Positions 9,411 through 17,001 of a DNA stretch of 64,000 nt are shown here, piece by piece. The position numbers were made by a program, and so were the translations under genes. The first letter of the stretch is position 1; every line of letters starts with the position of its first letter. This DNA comes from a bacterium (GTDB lineage Bacteria > Electryoneota > Electryoneia > Electryoneales > Electryoneaceae): assembly GCA_019912845.1 (NCBI GenBank), contig JAIOHU010000137.1, positions 62,001-126,000 of the forward strand, written 5' to 3'. Under the pieces are notes generated by a model. It saw only the letters and a program-made list of their open reading frames with translations, was not told the DNA's origin and did not search any database.

Positions 9411-9450
9411 TCATCCAATTGGAGCATATGGTGCACGTTTTCTCGTCAGC
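9411..9450 (+). pseudogene. Scrap of a thiolase gene 3' region
   Basis: Forty bases match the intact thiolase gene at 8741-8780 at 33 positions, starting with a 15-base exact match (tcatccaattggagc). Read in the thiolase frame the scrap gives HPIGAYGARFLVS against HPIGASGARILVS. Four codons differ only synonymously and only two change the amino acid. That pattern points to a fragment of a diverged thiolase paralogue rather than a chance match or a fresh copy. Nothing else of the gene is recognisable. Confidence 0.5.
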
Positions 9451-9623
9451 TTCTGTTTCATGTCGTATTTACAACAGAAAGGCGCGAAGTCTCACTAAAA
9501 AGAGAGGTACGTGAAGAGCTGTACCGATTGATTGACTATATTAAAAATCAGGTAGAACATCACTGGAAAACAAGTTTTGCAGAAGAACATCGTCTCTTAT
9601 TAAAGGAGGCAGGAGTCAATTAG
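9450..9623 (+). mobile_element. Internally deleted IS200-type transposase remnant
   Basis: One open frame ending at the TAG 9621-9623 reads LLFHVVFTTERREVSLK, then REELYRLI, then directly YIKNQVEHHWKTSF and ending LLLKEAGVN. The first part matches the start of Y1 (HUH) transposases of the IS200/REP-associated type (usually H-x-VF-x-TK-x-R-x-P-x-L). The second matches their C-terminus (YI-x-NQ-x-EHH-x-KTF-x-EE). The middle, with the HUH motif and catalytic tyrosine, is gone, so the product would be inactive. No start codon in frame is visible. The family match is from memory of typical sequences. Confidence 0.7.
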
Positions 9624-9660
9624 GATGACCGATATTTGCCTTAATTATTGCGCTTGTGTC

Positions 9661-9745
9661 GCCCCTACAGGGCTACTCCAAAAGGCAGAGCATTATTGTC
9701 CCGTGGCTTACGCCACGCGTTATGCACATCTTGCCCCTACGGGTC
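9661..9745. repeat. Palindromic repeat cluster beside the transposase remnant
   Basis: Three small palindromes follow one another. GCCC-CTACA-GGGC is at 9661-9673, a perfect CGTGGC-TTAC-GCCACG hairpin at 9702-9717, and CCC-CTAC-GGG at about 9735-9743. Similar CCCCTACGGG and CGTGGCTTACGCCACG strings accompany IS200/REP-type transposases in other genomes, so they are probably element-end or REP-like sequences left by the deleted transposon. Confidence 0.55.
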
Positions 9746-9846
9746 TTAGTCGGATAACACATAAATATTATGAGCGGATAATTTTGAAAAGTTGAGATCA
9801 AACATATCAAATTAAGTGAACAGGGCTTATACAAAGGGAGGGTAAA

Positions 9847-10731
9847 ATGGCTATACAGAAATTCGCAGTGATCGGTACGGGCACCATGGGTAATGGAATT
9901 GCTCAGGTTGCAGCTCAGACTGGTTTGGATGTATTCGCAATTGATATCAAGCAGGAGTTCCTTGACCGTGCAAAAGCTACCGTCGAAAAGAATCTGGGAC
10001 GAATGGTCAAGAAAGAAAAAATCACCCAGGCAGACGCGGATGCAACTGTAGGTCGTATTACATTCACAACAGATATGAATGTGATAAAGGAAGCTGACTT
10101 TGTTGTTGAAGCTGCGACAGAAAACACAGACCTCAAGTTTAAAATTTTCAAGCAACTCGATGAACTGGCAAAACCAGATGTGATCCTGGCATCTAACACC
10201 TCTACCATCTCAATCACTGAAATTGCCGCAAACACAAACCGTGCGGACAAGGTGATCGGCATGCATTTCATGAATCCAGTGCCGATGATGAAGCTGGTGG
10301 AAGTGATCAACGGTCTGGCGACTTCAGATGAAACCTATGCTGTTGTAAAAGAGCTTTCAGAAAAGATGGGGAAGACTCCTATCCTGGTGAATGACTATCC
10401 CGGTTTCGTAGCCAACCGTATCTTAATGCCCATGATTAACGAAGCGGTTTATGCGTTGATGGAAGGGGTCGGTGGTGTTGCGGAGATTGACGGCGTCATG
10501 AAGCTTGGTATGGCACACCCCATGGGGCCATTACGTCTCGCCGATCTGATCGGTAATGATGTTTGTCTTGCGATTATGGAAGTATTGCATGACGGTTTGG
10601 GTGATTCTAAATATCGTCCATGTCCACTGTTGCGGAAGATGGTAGCAGCAGGCTTCCTCGGAAACAAGACAGGCAAGGGATTCTATGATTACAGCGAGGA
10701 CCCGAGAAATCCGACTCCGTTGTCTTTTTAA
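9847..10731 (+). CDS. hbd: 3-hydroxybutyryl-CoA dehydrogenase
   Basis: 294 residues, NAD(P)-dependent oxidation of 3-hydroxyacyl-CoA to 3-ketoacyl-CoA in the cytoplasm. The Rossmann motif GTGTMGNG lies at residues 10-17. The catalytic histidine is H140 in MHFMNPVP, with the conserved VEVI and the YPGFVANRI block of the C-terminal domain. It ends with the typical GKGFYDYS. An AAAGGGAGG ribosome binding site is present. It belongs functionally with the thiolase upstream and the acyl-CoA dehydrogenase downstream. Confidence 0.94.
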   Translation: MAIQKFAVIGTGTMGNGIAQVAAQTGLDVFAIDIKQEFLDRAKATVEKNLGRMVKKEKITQADADATVGRITFTTDMNVIKEADFVVEAATENTDLKFKIFKQLDELAKPDVILASNTSTISITEIAANTNRADKVIGMHFMNPVPMMKLVEVINGLATSDETYAVVKELSEKMGKTPILVNDYPGFVANRILMPMINEAVYALMEGVGGVAEIDGVMKLGMAHPMGPLRLADLIGNDVCLAIMEVLHDGLGDSKYRPCPLLRKMVAAGFLGNKTGKGFYDYSEDPRNPTPLSF

Positions 10732-10765
10732 GAAAGAATTGAGAAGTTAAAGTTGTTTTTTTGCT

Positions 10766-10799
10766 GATTGCTGGACGGAAAACATTCTGTCCAGCAATC
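10766..10799 (+). terminator. Strong hairpin after hbd
   Basis: GATTGCTGGAC (10766-10776) pairs perfectly with GTCCAGCAATC (10789-10799). The stem extends inward by GGAA/TTCT pairs, with one G-T wobble, to a four-base AACA loop. It starts 35 bases after the hbd stop. The downstream sequence is T-rich but broken (GTGTTCATCTTTT), so it is a terminator of moderate quality. Confidence 0.6.
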
Positions 10800-10846
10800 G
10801 TGTTCATCTTTTGCATAGTACCAACAGAGACAGATTCTGAGGGTCT

Positions 10847-11347
10847 ATGAAAGCGAAACTTGGTATATGTCTGCTGTTCGTTGTGGTGGCTTGGTTAATA
10901 AGTTGTGACCGCAACTCGGTTACTCCTGATGATTATCCACAGGATTCACCACCCGGCGAGGAGCACCCGGATAGCTCAAACTTCGCCCAGAGCCTACCGG
11001 GATCATACTGGGCTGAACCTATGCAACGGTTTCAGCGACGGTATTATTTTCGTGACGAACACGAGGGTGAGTTGCATTATTTCGGTGCTCACGAAGGCTA
11101 TATTATTTCTGTGCATGAACATAGATGGAATGCTGTTGGAGATTCGATAATTTTCTTCACTCCATTTTCAGGCAGAATACGGACTGATGATGGCGATAAT
11201 TGGCAGGATATTGCGGAGGACCAGATGGATGAGCCCTACTGGTACGACACAAAATTTTCTGTGAATGGCGACACGATGTACTTTTGGAATGATTATCTTG
11301 AGGAGAACGAAGAATTTATCAGGCAGGATTATATTCTTGATCCATGA
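10847..11347 (+). CDS. Predicted lipoprotein of unknown function
   Basis: 166 residues. The N-terminus is a lipoprotein signal with lipobox LISC, acylated cysteine C20, so the mature protein should sit in the envelope. The mature part is acidic and rich in aromatic residues (Y, W, F, H) and reads as beta strands (RRYYFRDE, GDSIIFFTP, GDTMYFWND), a pattern seen in small lipocalin-like envelope proteins. I do not recognise a family. It stands alone between hbd and the acyl-CoA dehydrogenase, with about 115 bases before and 190 after. Confidence 0.7.
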   Translation: MKAKLGICLLFVVVAWLISCDRNSVTPDDYPQDSPPGEEHPDSSNFAQSLPGSYWAEPMQRFQRRYYFRDEHEGELHYFGAHEGYIISVHEHRWNAVGDSIIFFTPFSGRIRTDDGDNWQDIAEDQMDEPYWYDTKFSVNGDTMYFWNDYLEENEEFIRQDYILDP

Positions 11348-11534
11348 ACAAAAAATGCTCAGCAAGTTCAGGGTTGATTTAGGGTATGACAGGTGATGAC
11401 TGACTGAATGATTAGATATTGATAATACTAATGTCAATTATCCGTCTCGCATGGCGACGAGGACACACGACATGAATCAAGAAACGCAACAACACGATTA
11501 CAACTGAAATTAAACTTTTAGATTGAGGACAGAC

Positions 11535-12680
11535 ATGGACTTCCGTTTGACCGAAGAGCAAGAGATGGTACGCCAGATGGCGCGTGATTTTGCTGAAAAG
11601 GAATTGGCGCCTGGTGTTGCGGAACGTGATGAGAAATGCGAATATCCGCGTGAAGAAGTAAAAAAATTAGCGGAACTCGGTTTCTTTGGCATGGTGATAC
11701 CAGAAGAGCTGGGGGGCGCAGGTTTTGATACTGTTGCCTATGTTGCAGCTCTGGAAGAATTGGCGAGGATAGATGCGTCAACGGAGATTATTATCTCGGT
11801 TCACAACAGTCTGGTCAGCTATCCTCTGGTCAAATTCGGAAGCGATTATATAAAACAGGAATTCCTTTCCAAGCTGGCAAGTGGTGAATGGCTGGGTGCA
11901 TTCGCTTTAACAGAACCTGGTTCTGGTTCTGATGCTGGTGCGATGAAAACACGCGCGGTCAGGGACGGTGATGATTGGATTTTGAATGGCTCAAAAAACT
12001 TTATCACCAGCGGTGAGAATTGTGATTGTTATTTACTGATGGCGGTTACTGATCCCCAACAGGGAACCAAGGGAACCAGCGCATTTGTTATTCCCAAGAA
12101 CACACCGGGAATCATTCCTGGAAAACACGAAGAGAAAATGGGAATTCGTGCTACCGACACCATTTCCCTCACCTTACAAGATGCAAGAATTTCAGATAAA
12201 AATCTTGTTGGCAAACATGGCGATGGCTTTAAAATCGCATTGACCGCACTTGATAGTGGACGGTTAGGTGTTGCAGCTCAAGCAGTTGGAATTGCACAAG
12301 CCTGCATAGAAGAATCAATAAAGTATTCGCAGGAACGTCATCAATTTGGCAAACCAATCGGATCATTCCAGGCGATCAGAAATAAACTCGCGGATATGAC
12401 CATGAAGCTAAACGCCAGCCGTTGGTTGCTTTATCATGCTGCATGGAAAAAAGATCAGGGTGAACGTTATACTCAGCAAGCAGCAATGGCTAAAGTATTC
12501 TGCAGCGAGACAGCAACATTCTGTGCATTGGAAGCCATACAGATTCACGGTGGATACGGATATGTCAAAGAGTATCCAGTGGAACGTTTCCTCAGGGATG
12601 CAAAAATCACTGAGATTTACGAAGGCACCAATGAAGTGCAGAGGATTGTCATCGGACGTGCTCTTTTCGATGAAATGTAA
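11535..12680 (+). CDS. Short-chain acyl-CoA dehydrogenase
   Basis: 381 residues; FAD-dependent alpha,beta-dehydrogenation of acyl-CoA. Landmarks are AFALTEPGSGSDA, the ALDSGRLGVAAQA helix, QAIRNKLADM, and the catalytic base E363 in YEGTNEVQR. The pattern is closest to butyryl-CoA or other short-chain enzymes. The ATG at 11535 is preceded by GAGGA (11525-11529), while an upstream in-frame TTG (11523) lacks one. With the thiolase and hbd it fits C4-CoA or fatty-acid turnover; electron-transfer flavoprotein genes are not in this window. Confidence 0.94.
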   Translation: MDFRLTEEQEMVRQMARDFAEKELAPGVAERDEKCEYPREEVKKLAELGFFGMVIPEELGGAGFDTVAYVAALEELARIDASTEIIISVHNSLVSYPLVKFGSDYIKQEFLSKLASGEWLGAFALTEPGSGSDAGAMKTRAVRDGDDWILNGSKNFITSGENCDCYLLMAVTDPQQGTKGTSAFVIPKNTPGIIPGKHEEKMGIRATDTISLTLQDARISDKNLVGKHGDGFKIALTALDSGRLGVAAQAVGIAQACIEESIKYSQERHQFGKPIGSFQAIRNKLADMTMKLNASRWLLYHAAWKKDQGERYTQQAAMAKVFCSETATFCALEAIQIHGGYGYVKEYPVERFLRDAKITEIYEGTNEVQRIVIGRALFDEM

Positions 12681-12707
12681 ATTTTCAGTTGTGATTGGAA
12701 AGTACAG

Positions 12708-13268
12708 ATGCCGTTGATCTATCTGGCGCGTCATGGAGAATCAGAAGCGAACCTTGGCAGTTGGATTTCCAGTTGGACTGATGTATCCTTAACATTGAAG
12801 GGTCAGGAAGACGCGGCCCTGCTGGCAGAAGACCTGAAGAAGAATCATTTCGAGGGAATTTTATCCAGCGACCTGAAACGCGCAAAAGAAACAGCGGCGA
12901 TTATCGCAGCCAGGTTGAACCTTGAGCATCAAACAACCAGCGGTTTGCGGGAAAGAAATTTTGGCATTTACACGGGTCGAACCTTCAAACAGATGGAACA
13001 GAAACACAGCAGGGAGTGGCGCAGGATATTTGAGGATAAAGACGCTGCACCTGAAGGGGGCGAGAGCCTTGAACAGCTTCAAAATCGTGCAGTGGAGGCT
13101 TTGAACAGCTATTCCCGTCATTGGAAAAAATGTTATCTGGTGATTTCACACTTTTGTACGATTGGTAGTCTTCTAGGATATCTGGATGGCAAGGTCTATA
13201 ATAAGGAACTAGTACCTTACAAAACGAAAGATTTCCTTACGATCGACTGGAAGGTGCGGGACGAGTGA
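12708..13268 (+). CDS. Histidine phosphatase family protein
   Basis: 186 residues of the phosphoglycerate mutase-like superfamily. The phosphohistidine motif is ARHGES, with H9 as nucleophile. LKRAKETA supplies the second arginine, RERNFG the conserved loop, and H148 in ISHF the second histidine. Size and motifs fit broad-specificity phosphatases or alpha-ribazole phosphatase (CobC) more than glycolytic mutase. No cobalamin genes lie nearby, so the substrate is open. It follows the acyl-CoA dehydrogenase by 27 bases. Confidence 0.85.
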   Translation: MPLIYLARHGESEANLGSWISSWTDVSLTLKGQEDAALLAEDLKKNHFEGILSSDLKRAKETAAIIAARLNLEHQTTSGLRERNFGIYTGRTFKQMEQKHSREWRRIFEDKDAAPEGGESLEQLQNRAVEALNSYSRHWKKCYLVISHFCTIGSLLGYLDGKVYNKELVPYKTKDFLTIDWKVRDE

Positions 13269-13348
13269 TGAGTCTCAGCAAAATGATTAGTTTGGATATA
13301 TGTTTCTTAAGCAATAGATACTAACGATAAAGCGTAACGGGAGGTAAC

Positions 13349-14281
13349 ATGGGTTTTGATGGCAGCGGAAAGATATGGATGTCCGGCAAATTGGTGGACT
13401 GGAACGATGCTACGGTTCATGTTGGTTCACATGTTTTACATTACGGCAGCAGTATTTTTGAAGGAATAAGGATGTATGACACACCGAAAGGGAGTGCCAT
13501 TTTTCGTCTCAAAGAGCACATTCAACGTCTCTTCAACTCTGCTAAAATTTACCGTATGGAAATCCCATATACATTTGACCAGATTTTGGATGCCTGTCTT
13601 GAAACACTGAAAGCGAACGGTGATCATGACGCATATCTACGTCCAATTGTCTATCGTGGATATAAGGCATTGGCAGTTGATCCTCGTCCCTGCCCGGTAG
13701 AAGTGTCGATCATGACCTGGCGTTGGGGAAAGTATCTCGGGGATGATGCCTTGGAAAAAGGCGTTGATGTTTGTGTTTCCACCTGGACACGTATGGCTCC
13801 AAACACATTCCCTGCTCTGGCGAAATGTGGTGCAAACTATATGAACAGCCAGTTGATCAAGCAGGAAGCGATTGCCAATGGTTATGTGGAAGGCATTGCG
13901 CTCGACGCAACCGGATATGTGTCTGAAGGATCCGGAGAAAACCTGTTTGTAGTATGGGATGATAAACTACTGACCCCACCCCTGGGAAACAGTGTGCTGC
14001 CGGGTATTACACGTGACACAATCATTAAGCTCGCACGAGACATGGGCATCGAAGTTGTTGAACAGATGATCCCACGTGAGATGTTGTACATCGCTCAGGA
14101 AGTATTTTTCACTGGCAGTGCGGCAGAAGTGAGTCCAATTCGCTCTGTTGACAAGATCGTTGTTGGGGAGGGCAAACGCGGCCCTATCACTCAAAAGTTG
14201 CAGGAACGGTATTTCGAGGTGATAAACGGCGAGTGTGAAGACAAGTATAACTGGCTAACACCAGTCAAATTCCAGGATTAA
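13349..14281 (+). CDS. ilvE: Branched-chain amino acid aminotransferase
   Basis: 310 residues, class IV PLP-dependent transaminase interconverting valine, leucine and isoleucine with their 2-oxo acids. The PLP lysine is K159 in LAKCGANY. HYGSSIFEG near the start, YRGYKAL and GSGENLF are typical family blocks. GGGAGG stands 6 bases before the ATG. The gene is followed by a strongly folded segment with a T-run that could be its terminator. Confidence 0.95.
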   Translation: MGFDGSGKIWMSGKLVDWNDATVHVGSHVLHYGSSIFEGIRMYDTPKGSAIFRLKEHIQRLFNSAKIYRMEIPYTFDQILDACLETLKANGDHDAYLRPIVYRGYKALAVDPRPCPVEVSIMTWRWGKYLGDDALEKGVDVCVSTWTRMAPNTFPALAKCGANYMNSQLIKQEAIANGYVEGIALDATGYVSEGSGENLFVVWDDKLLTPPLGNSVLPGITRDTIIKLARDMGIEVVEQMIPREMLYIAQEVFFTGSAAEVSPIRSVDKIVVGEGKRGPITQKLQERYFEVINGECEDKYNWLTPVKFQD

Positions 14282-14294
14282 ATCACATAATTTT

Positions 14295-14401
14295 ACGGGA
14301 CCGACCTGGGCACCATCTACTTTCACAATTTTCAATGCAGAATTGCATTGATCTGTTTGTGGGAGTAAAATAAGAAGAATCAAGGTCGGTTCCGTTTTTT
14401 T
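14295..14401 (+). ncRNA. Rod-like folded RNA element or long-stem terminator
   Basis: Three nested stems can be read by eye. The outer pairs ACGGGACCGACCT (14295-14307) with AGGTCGGTTCCGT (14383-14395), 13 pairs with one G-T wobble. The middle pairs TACTTTCACAA (14318-14328) with TTGTGGGAGTA (14357-14367), 11 pairs with two wobbles. The inner is a perfect 8-pair hairpin, TCAATGCA (14332-14339) with TGCATTGA (14344-14351), loop GAAT. Seven Ts (14395-14401) follow. It could be a small RNA with its own terminator, the ilvE terminator, or a leader element of the NusB-like gene that starts 21 bases later. No known RNA family was recognised. Confidence 0.55.
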
Positions 14402-14421
14402 ATTTTAACAGGGAGAATAAC

Positions 14422-15318
14422 ATGCAGGTTGGCGGTGCAAACAGCCGTCATGAGGGACGAATTCGTGCCCTGCAAGTGCTCTATGCAATTGAGGTTGGTG
14501 AACATCCAGCATTGGAAGCCTTTGACTCTCTGTTCTCTCTTGATTTTCGTGCGGACGATATCCGCAACTGGCAGAAGTACGTAAAAAAACTCTTTCAAGA
14601 CAGTCAACTTGAAAAGGCGAATCCAGCACAACGAATCTGGTCTTCCTTTGGGGATGCACTGAAAGCTGATTTGGAAGCTTCGTTGACTGAGGAATCGTTT
14701 CCAAAAGAGTTGAAAGAAGTTCTCCTTGACCATTTTAATGATCTGCTCTGCAAACGGACGTTTTATTCCTCCGCGCATTGGGATTCAACCAAAATCCCTG
14801 CGGAAACAAAACCATTGCTCGAACAGGGAATGCAAAGGTTGTCCGAACAGGGGGTAAAACGTGCGAATCGAGCATTAATCGAATGCGCACATCCTCAGCA
14901 CATACTGAAATGTCATTATGATTTTGTAAGAGCTCTCGTGATTGAAACTGACCGTCATCGTGAGGAATTGGACGGTTTGATTGAGAGTAAGTCACAACGC
15001 TGGGATTTACGACGCATCGCACTCATGGATCATCTGATCCTGCGAGCGGCAATCTGTGAGTTTTTTCATCTGCCGGATGTGCCACCGAAGGTTACGATCA
15101 ACGAAGCGATTGAAGTGTCAAAGGCATTCAGCACCGATCAGTCAGGTGGTTTCATTAACGGAATACTCGATTCGATCTATATACAAAATGAAGCGGATAT
15201 CCGTCGCTTGAAGAATAATCAGGGAAATACTCCAGTTTCTAATTCAAAGGCTTCAGAGAAGCATAAAGGCAAAAGAGCGGGAAAATCCCACGAGAGTACT
15301 AAATCAAATCCTGAATAA
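14422..15318 (+). CDS. nusB: Oversized NusB-like protein
   Basis: NusB binds boxA RNA with NusE (S10) in antitermination complexes. Bacterial NusB is usually about 140 residues; this one is 298. The N-terminal helices are present (NSRHEGRIRALQVLYAIEVGE). So is the C-terminal half, from about residue 190 (WDLRRIALMDHLILRAAICEF, then INEAIEVSKAF, then GGFINGILDSI). Between them lies an extra helical stretch of about 120 residues with no recognised domain. The last 30 residues form a lysine- and serine-rich tail. GGGAG precedes the ATG. I trust the family; whether the longer protein still acts in rRNA antitermination is inferred. Confidence 0.82.
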   Translation: MQVGGANSRHEGRIRALQVLYAIEVGEHPALEAFDSLFSLDFRADDIRNWQKYVKKLFQDSQLEKANPAQRIWSSFGDALKADLEASLTEESFPKELKEVLLDHFNDLLCKRTFYSSAHWDSTKIPAETKPLLEQGMQRLSEQGVKRANRALIECAHPQHILKCHYDFVRALVIETDRHREELDGLIESKSQRWDLRRIALMDHLILRAAICEFFHLPDVPPKVTINEAIEVSKAFSTDQSGGFINGILDSIYIQNEADIRRLKNNQGNTPVSNSKASEKHKGKRAGKSHESTKSNPE

Positions 15319-15341
15319 AATTGTTTAACGCGGAGCCTGTT

Positions 15342-16016
15342 TTGAAATACGCTTTTATCTCAGACATTCACGGAAATCTGCACGCGTTAACCACAGTTCT
15401 TGAACATATAGAGAACGAAAATGTTGACCAGATCGTATGCCTCGGAGACCTGGTGGGATATGGCGCATTCCCCAATGAGGTGATTGAAGCAGTTAAAAGT
15501 GTTACAGACATTGTAATTGCAGGCAACCACGATCATGCTGCATTGGGGTTAACAGATATCAGAGCTTTTAACCAGTATGCATTTCAAGCAGCTCTCTGGA
15601 CAAGAAAAACATTAACAGAAGAAAACCGTCAGTACCTCTTGAACCTCCCGCTAAGCCACCAGGAAAAAGACCTGTACTTTGTTCATGCCAGTCCAGTCCA
15701 ACCGGAACAGTGGTTCTACATTTTTTCTGATTACGATGCCGAGCATGCCATGCGTTACGCACCCACGAGCACAGTATTTGTCGGGCACACTCATGTGCCG
15801 CGAGACCATCGTACCCGCCGTGGCAGATTAATTAATGTCGGTTCGGTTGGTCAGCCTCGAGATGGTAACCCAGAAGCAGCCTATACACTATTTGACTCTG
15901 AAAGTGGCGAGAGACGGTTGATGAGAGTTGAGTATGATGTTCATGCTGCAGGCAAAGCGATACTGGAGGCGGGATTGCCTCAATTTCTCGCAGAAAGAAT
16001 TCTAGCGGGACGTTAG
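15342..16016 (+). CDS. Calcineurin-like metallophosphoesterase
   Basis: About 224 residues with the metal-binding blocks of the YfcE/DUF2156-type phosphoesterases: DIHGN (D8, H10), GDLVGYG, GNHDHA and GHTHVPR. The class hydrolyses phosphodiesters or nucleotides with two metal ions; the substrate is unknown. The TTG at 15342 is chosen because GGAG (15332-15335) lies 6 bases before it and it yields MKYAFISDIHGN, the usual start; an upstream in-frame TTG at 15321 lacks a binding site. Its stop lies 3 bases from the stop of the converging acyltransferase gene. Confidence 0.86.
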   Translation: MKYAFISDIHGNLHALTTVLEHIENENVDQIVCLGDLVGYGAFPNEVIEAVKSVTDIVIAGNHDHAALGLTDIRAFNQYAFQAALWTRKTLTEENRQYLLNLPLSHQEKDLYFVHASPVQPEQWFYIFSDYDAEHAMRYAPTSTVFVGHTHVPRDHRTRRGRLINVGSVGQPRDGNPEAAYTLFDSESGERRLMRVEYDVHAAGKAILEAGLPQFLAERILAGR

Positions 16017-16019
16017 GGG

Positions 16020-16889
16020 TTAGCTATTTGTTTCCTTCACTGGCTCCTCCGATTCTGCAGCCACTACGGGCATTGGAAGCACATTACGACCACTGTCGTG
16101 CAACTGCTGTCTGAGGTCACGAATGGCATCTATCATTCTATCTGAAATCGCTTGATACACCGCTCGACTTTCCTCTTTTTCGTATAAATCGGACATATCA
16201 ACAGGATCGCCCACTATGAACGCAACTTTTTTCCCAATATGTAAACGATGTGTACCGATGGGTAAGAGTTGCTGCGATCCCTCATGATAACAGGGGATCA
16301 CTTTCACTTTGGTCTGATATGCCAGCCTGCCAACACCAGCTTTTCCACGGTTAATATCACCAGTACGTGAACGAGTACCTTCTGGATAAATATGTACGAT
16401 AGCTTTCCCCTGGAGAAGCTGAGCGAGACGTCTCATTCCAGGCTGAAAAACACCATGCCCTCTGGTAAGAGGAACACACTGTGCCTTTTTCATTATGAAT
16501 GTAAAAAATGGTCCAAGGAAAAAATTCTGTTCTTCAGGAGCGTGCCAGGGAAAATATCTGAGTTTTGTAAAGCCAATAGGCAGAAAAAGAAGTGCCCCCA
16601 TGAACATATCATCGAACATGGTTAAATGGTTGGAAACAAAGAGATAAGGCAAAGAATTTTCTTTCAGTTTTTCTCTGCCGTATACACGAACCTTATTAAA
16701 AAATTTCAAGTAAAACATGGTGGGTATAGCAAGGATTGAAACTTGTACAATCCAAGACAAAACTTTATTGACGGGACCGCTTGTCCAGGATGCAATCTCT
16801 TCAATACGTTTCTGAGCCTCTTCCGGGCTACGGACAGCGGGCGGTCGTTTACCCAGTTTTTGTAGATCCGAAAAATGTAACAGTTTCAT
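16020..16889 (-). CDS. 1-acyl-sn-glycerol-3-phosphate acyltransferase family protein
   Basis: 289 residues. The HX4D catalytic motif is H88 to D93 (NHLTMFD) and the substrate motif is YPEGTRSR, both diagnostic of PlsC-type acyltransferases. One hydrophobic segment (about residues 43-60) should anchor it to the inner membrane. An N-terminal 40-residue extension and a C-terminal tail rich in acidic residues are longer than in minimal PlsC. Its role is probably acylation of lysophosphatidic acid or a related lipid in phospholipid synthesis. It is the last gene of a minus-strand group reaching back to about 21.0 kb. Confidence 0.87.
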   Translation of the reverse strand: MKLLHFSDLQKLGKRPPAVRSPEEAQKRIEEIASWTSGPVNKVLSWIVQVSILAIPTMFYLKFFNKVRVYGREKLKENSLPYLFVSNHLTMFDDMFMGALLFLPIGFTKLRYFPWHAPEEQNFFLGPFFTFIMKKAQCVPLTRGHGVFQPGMRRLAQLLQGKAIVHIYPEGTRSRTGDINRGKAGVGRLAYQTKVKVIPCYHEGSQQLLPIGTHRLHIGKKVAFIVGDPVDMSDLYEKEESRAVYQAISDRMIDAIRDLRQQLHDSGRNVLPMPVVAAESEEPVKETNS

Positions 16890-17001
16890 AAGTTCAGTAA
16901 AAGTGATGTTAGATTAAATGCCATTGTTCAACAAATAGAATGAGTCAAGACATTGTTGACCCAAACAAATTTCAGCTACAACTACGACAGTTGTATCTCG
17001 A

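Noticed and set aside
8880..9846. Defence island or intact mobile element suggested by the AlbA_2 and transposase sequences
   Set aside because: All pieces are truncated or frameshifted; no complete defence gene, integrase or attachment site is present.
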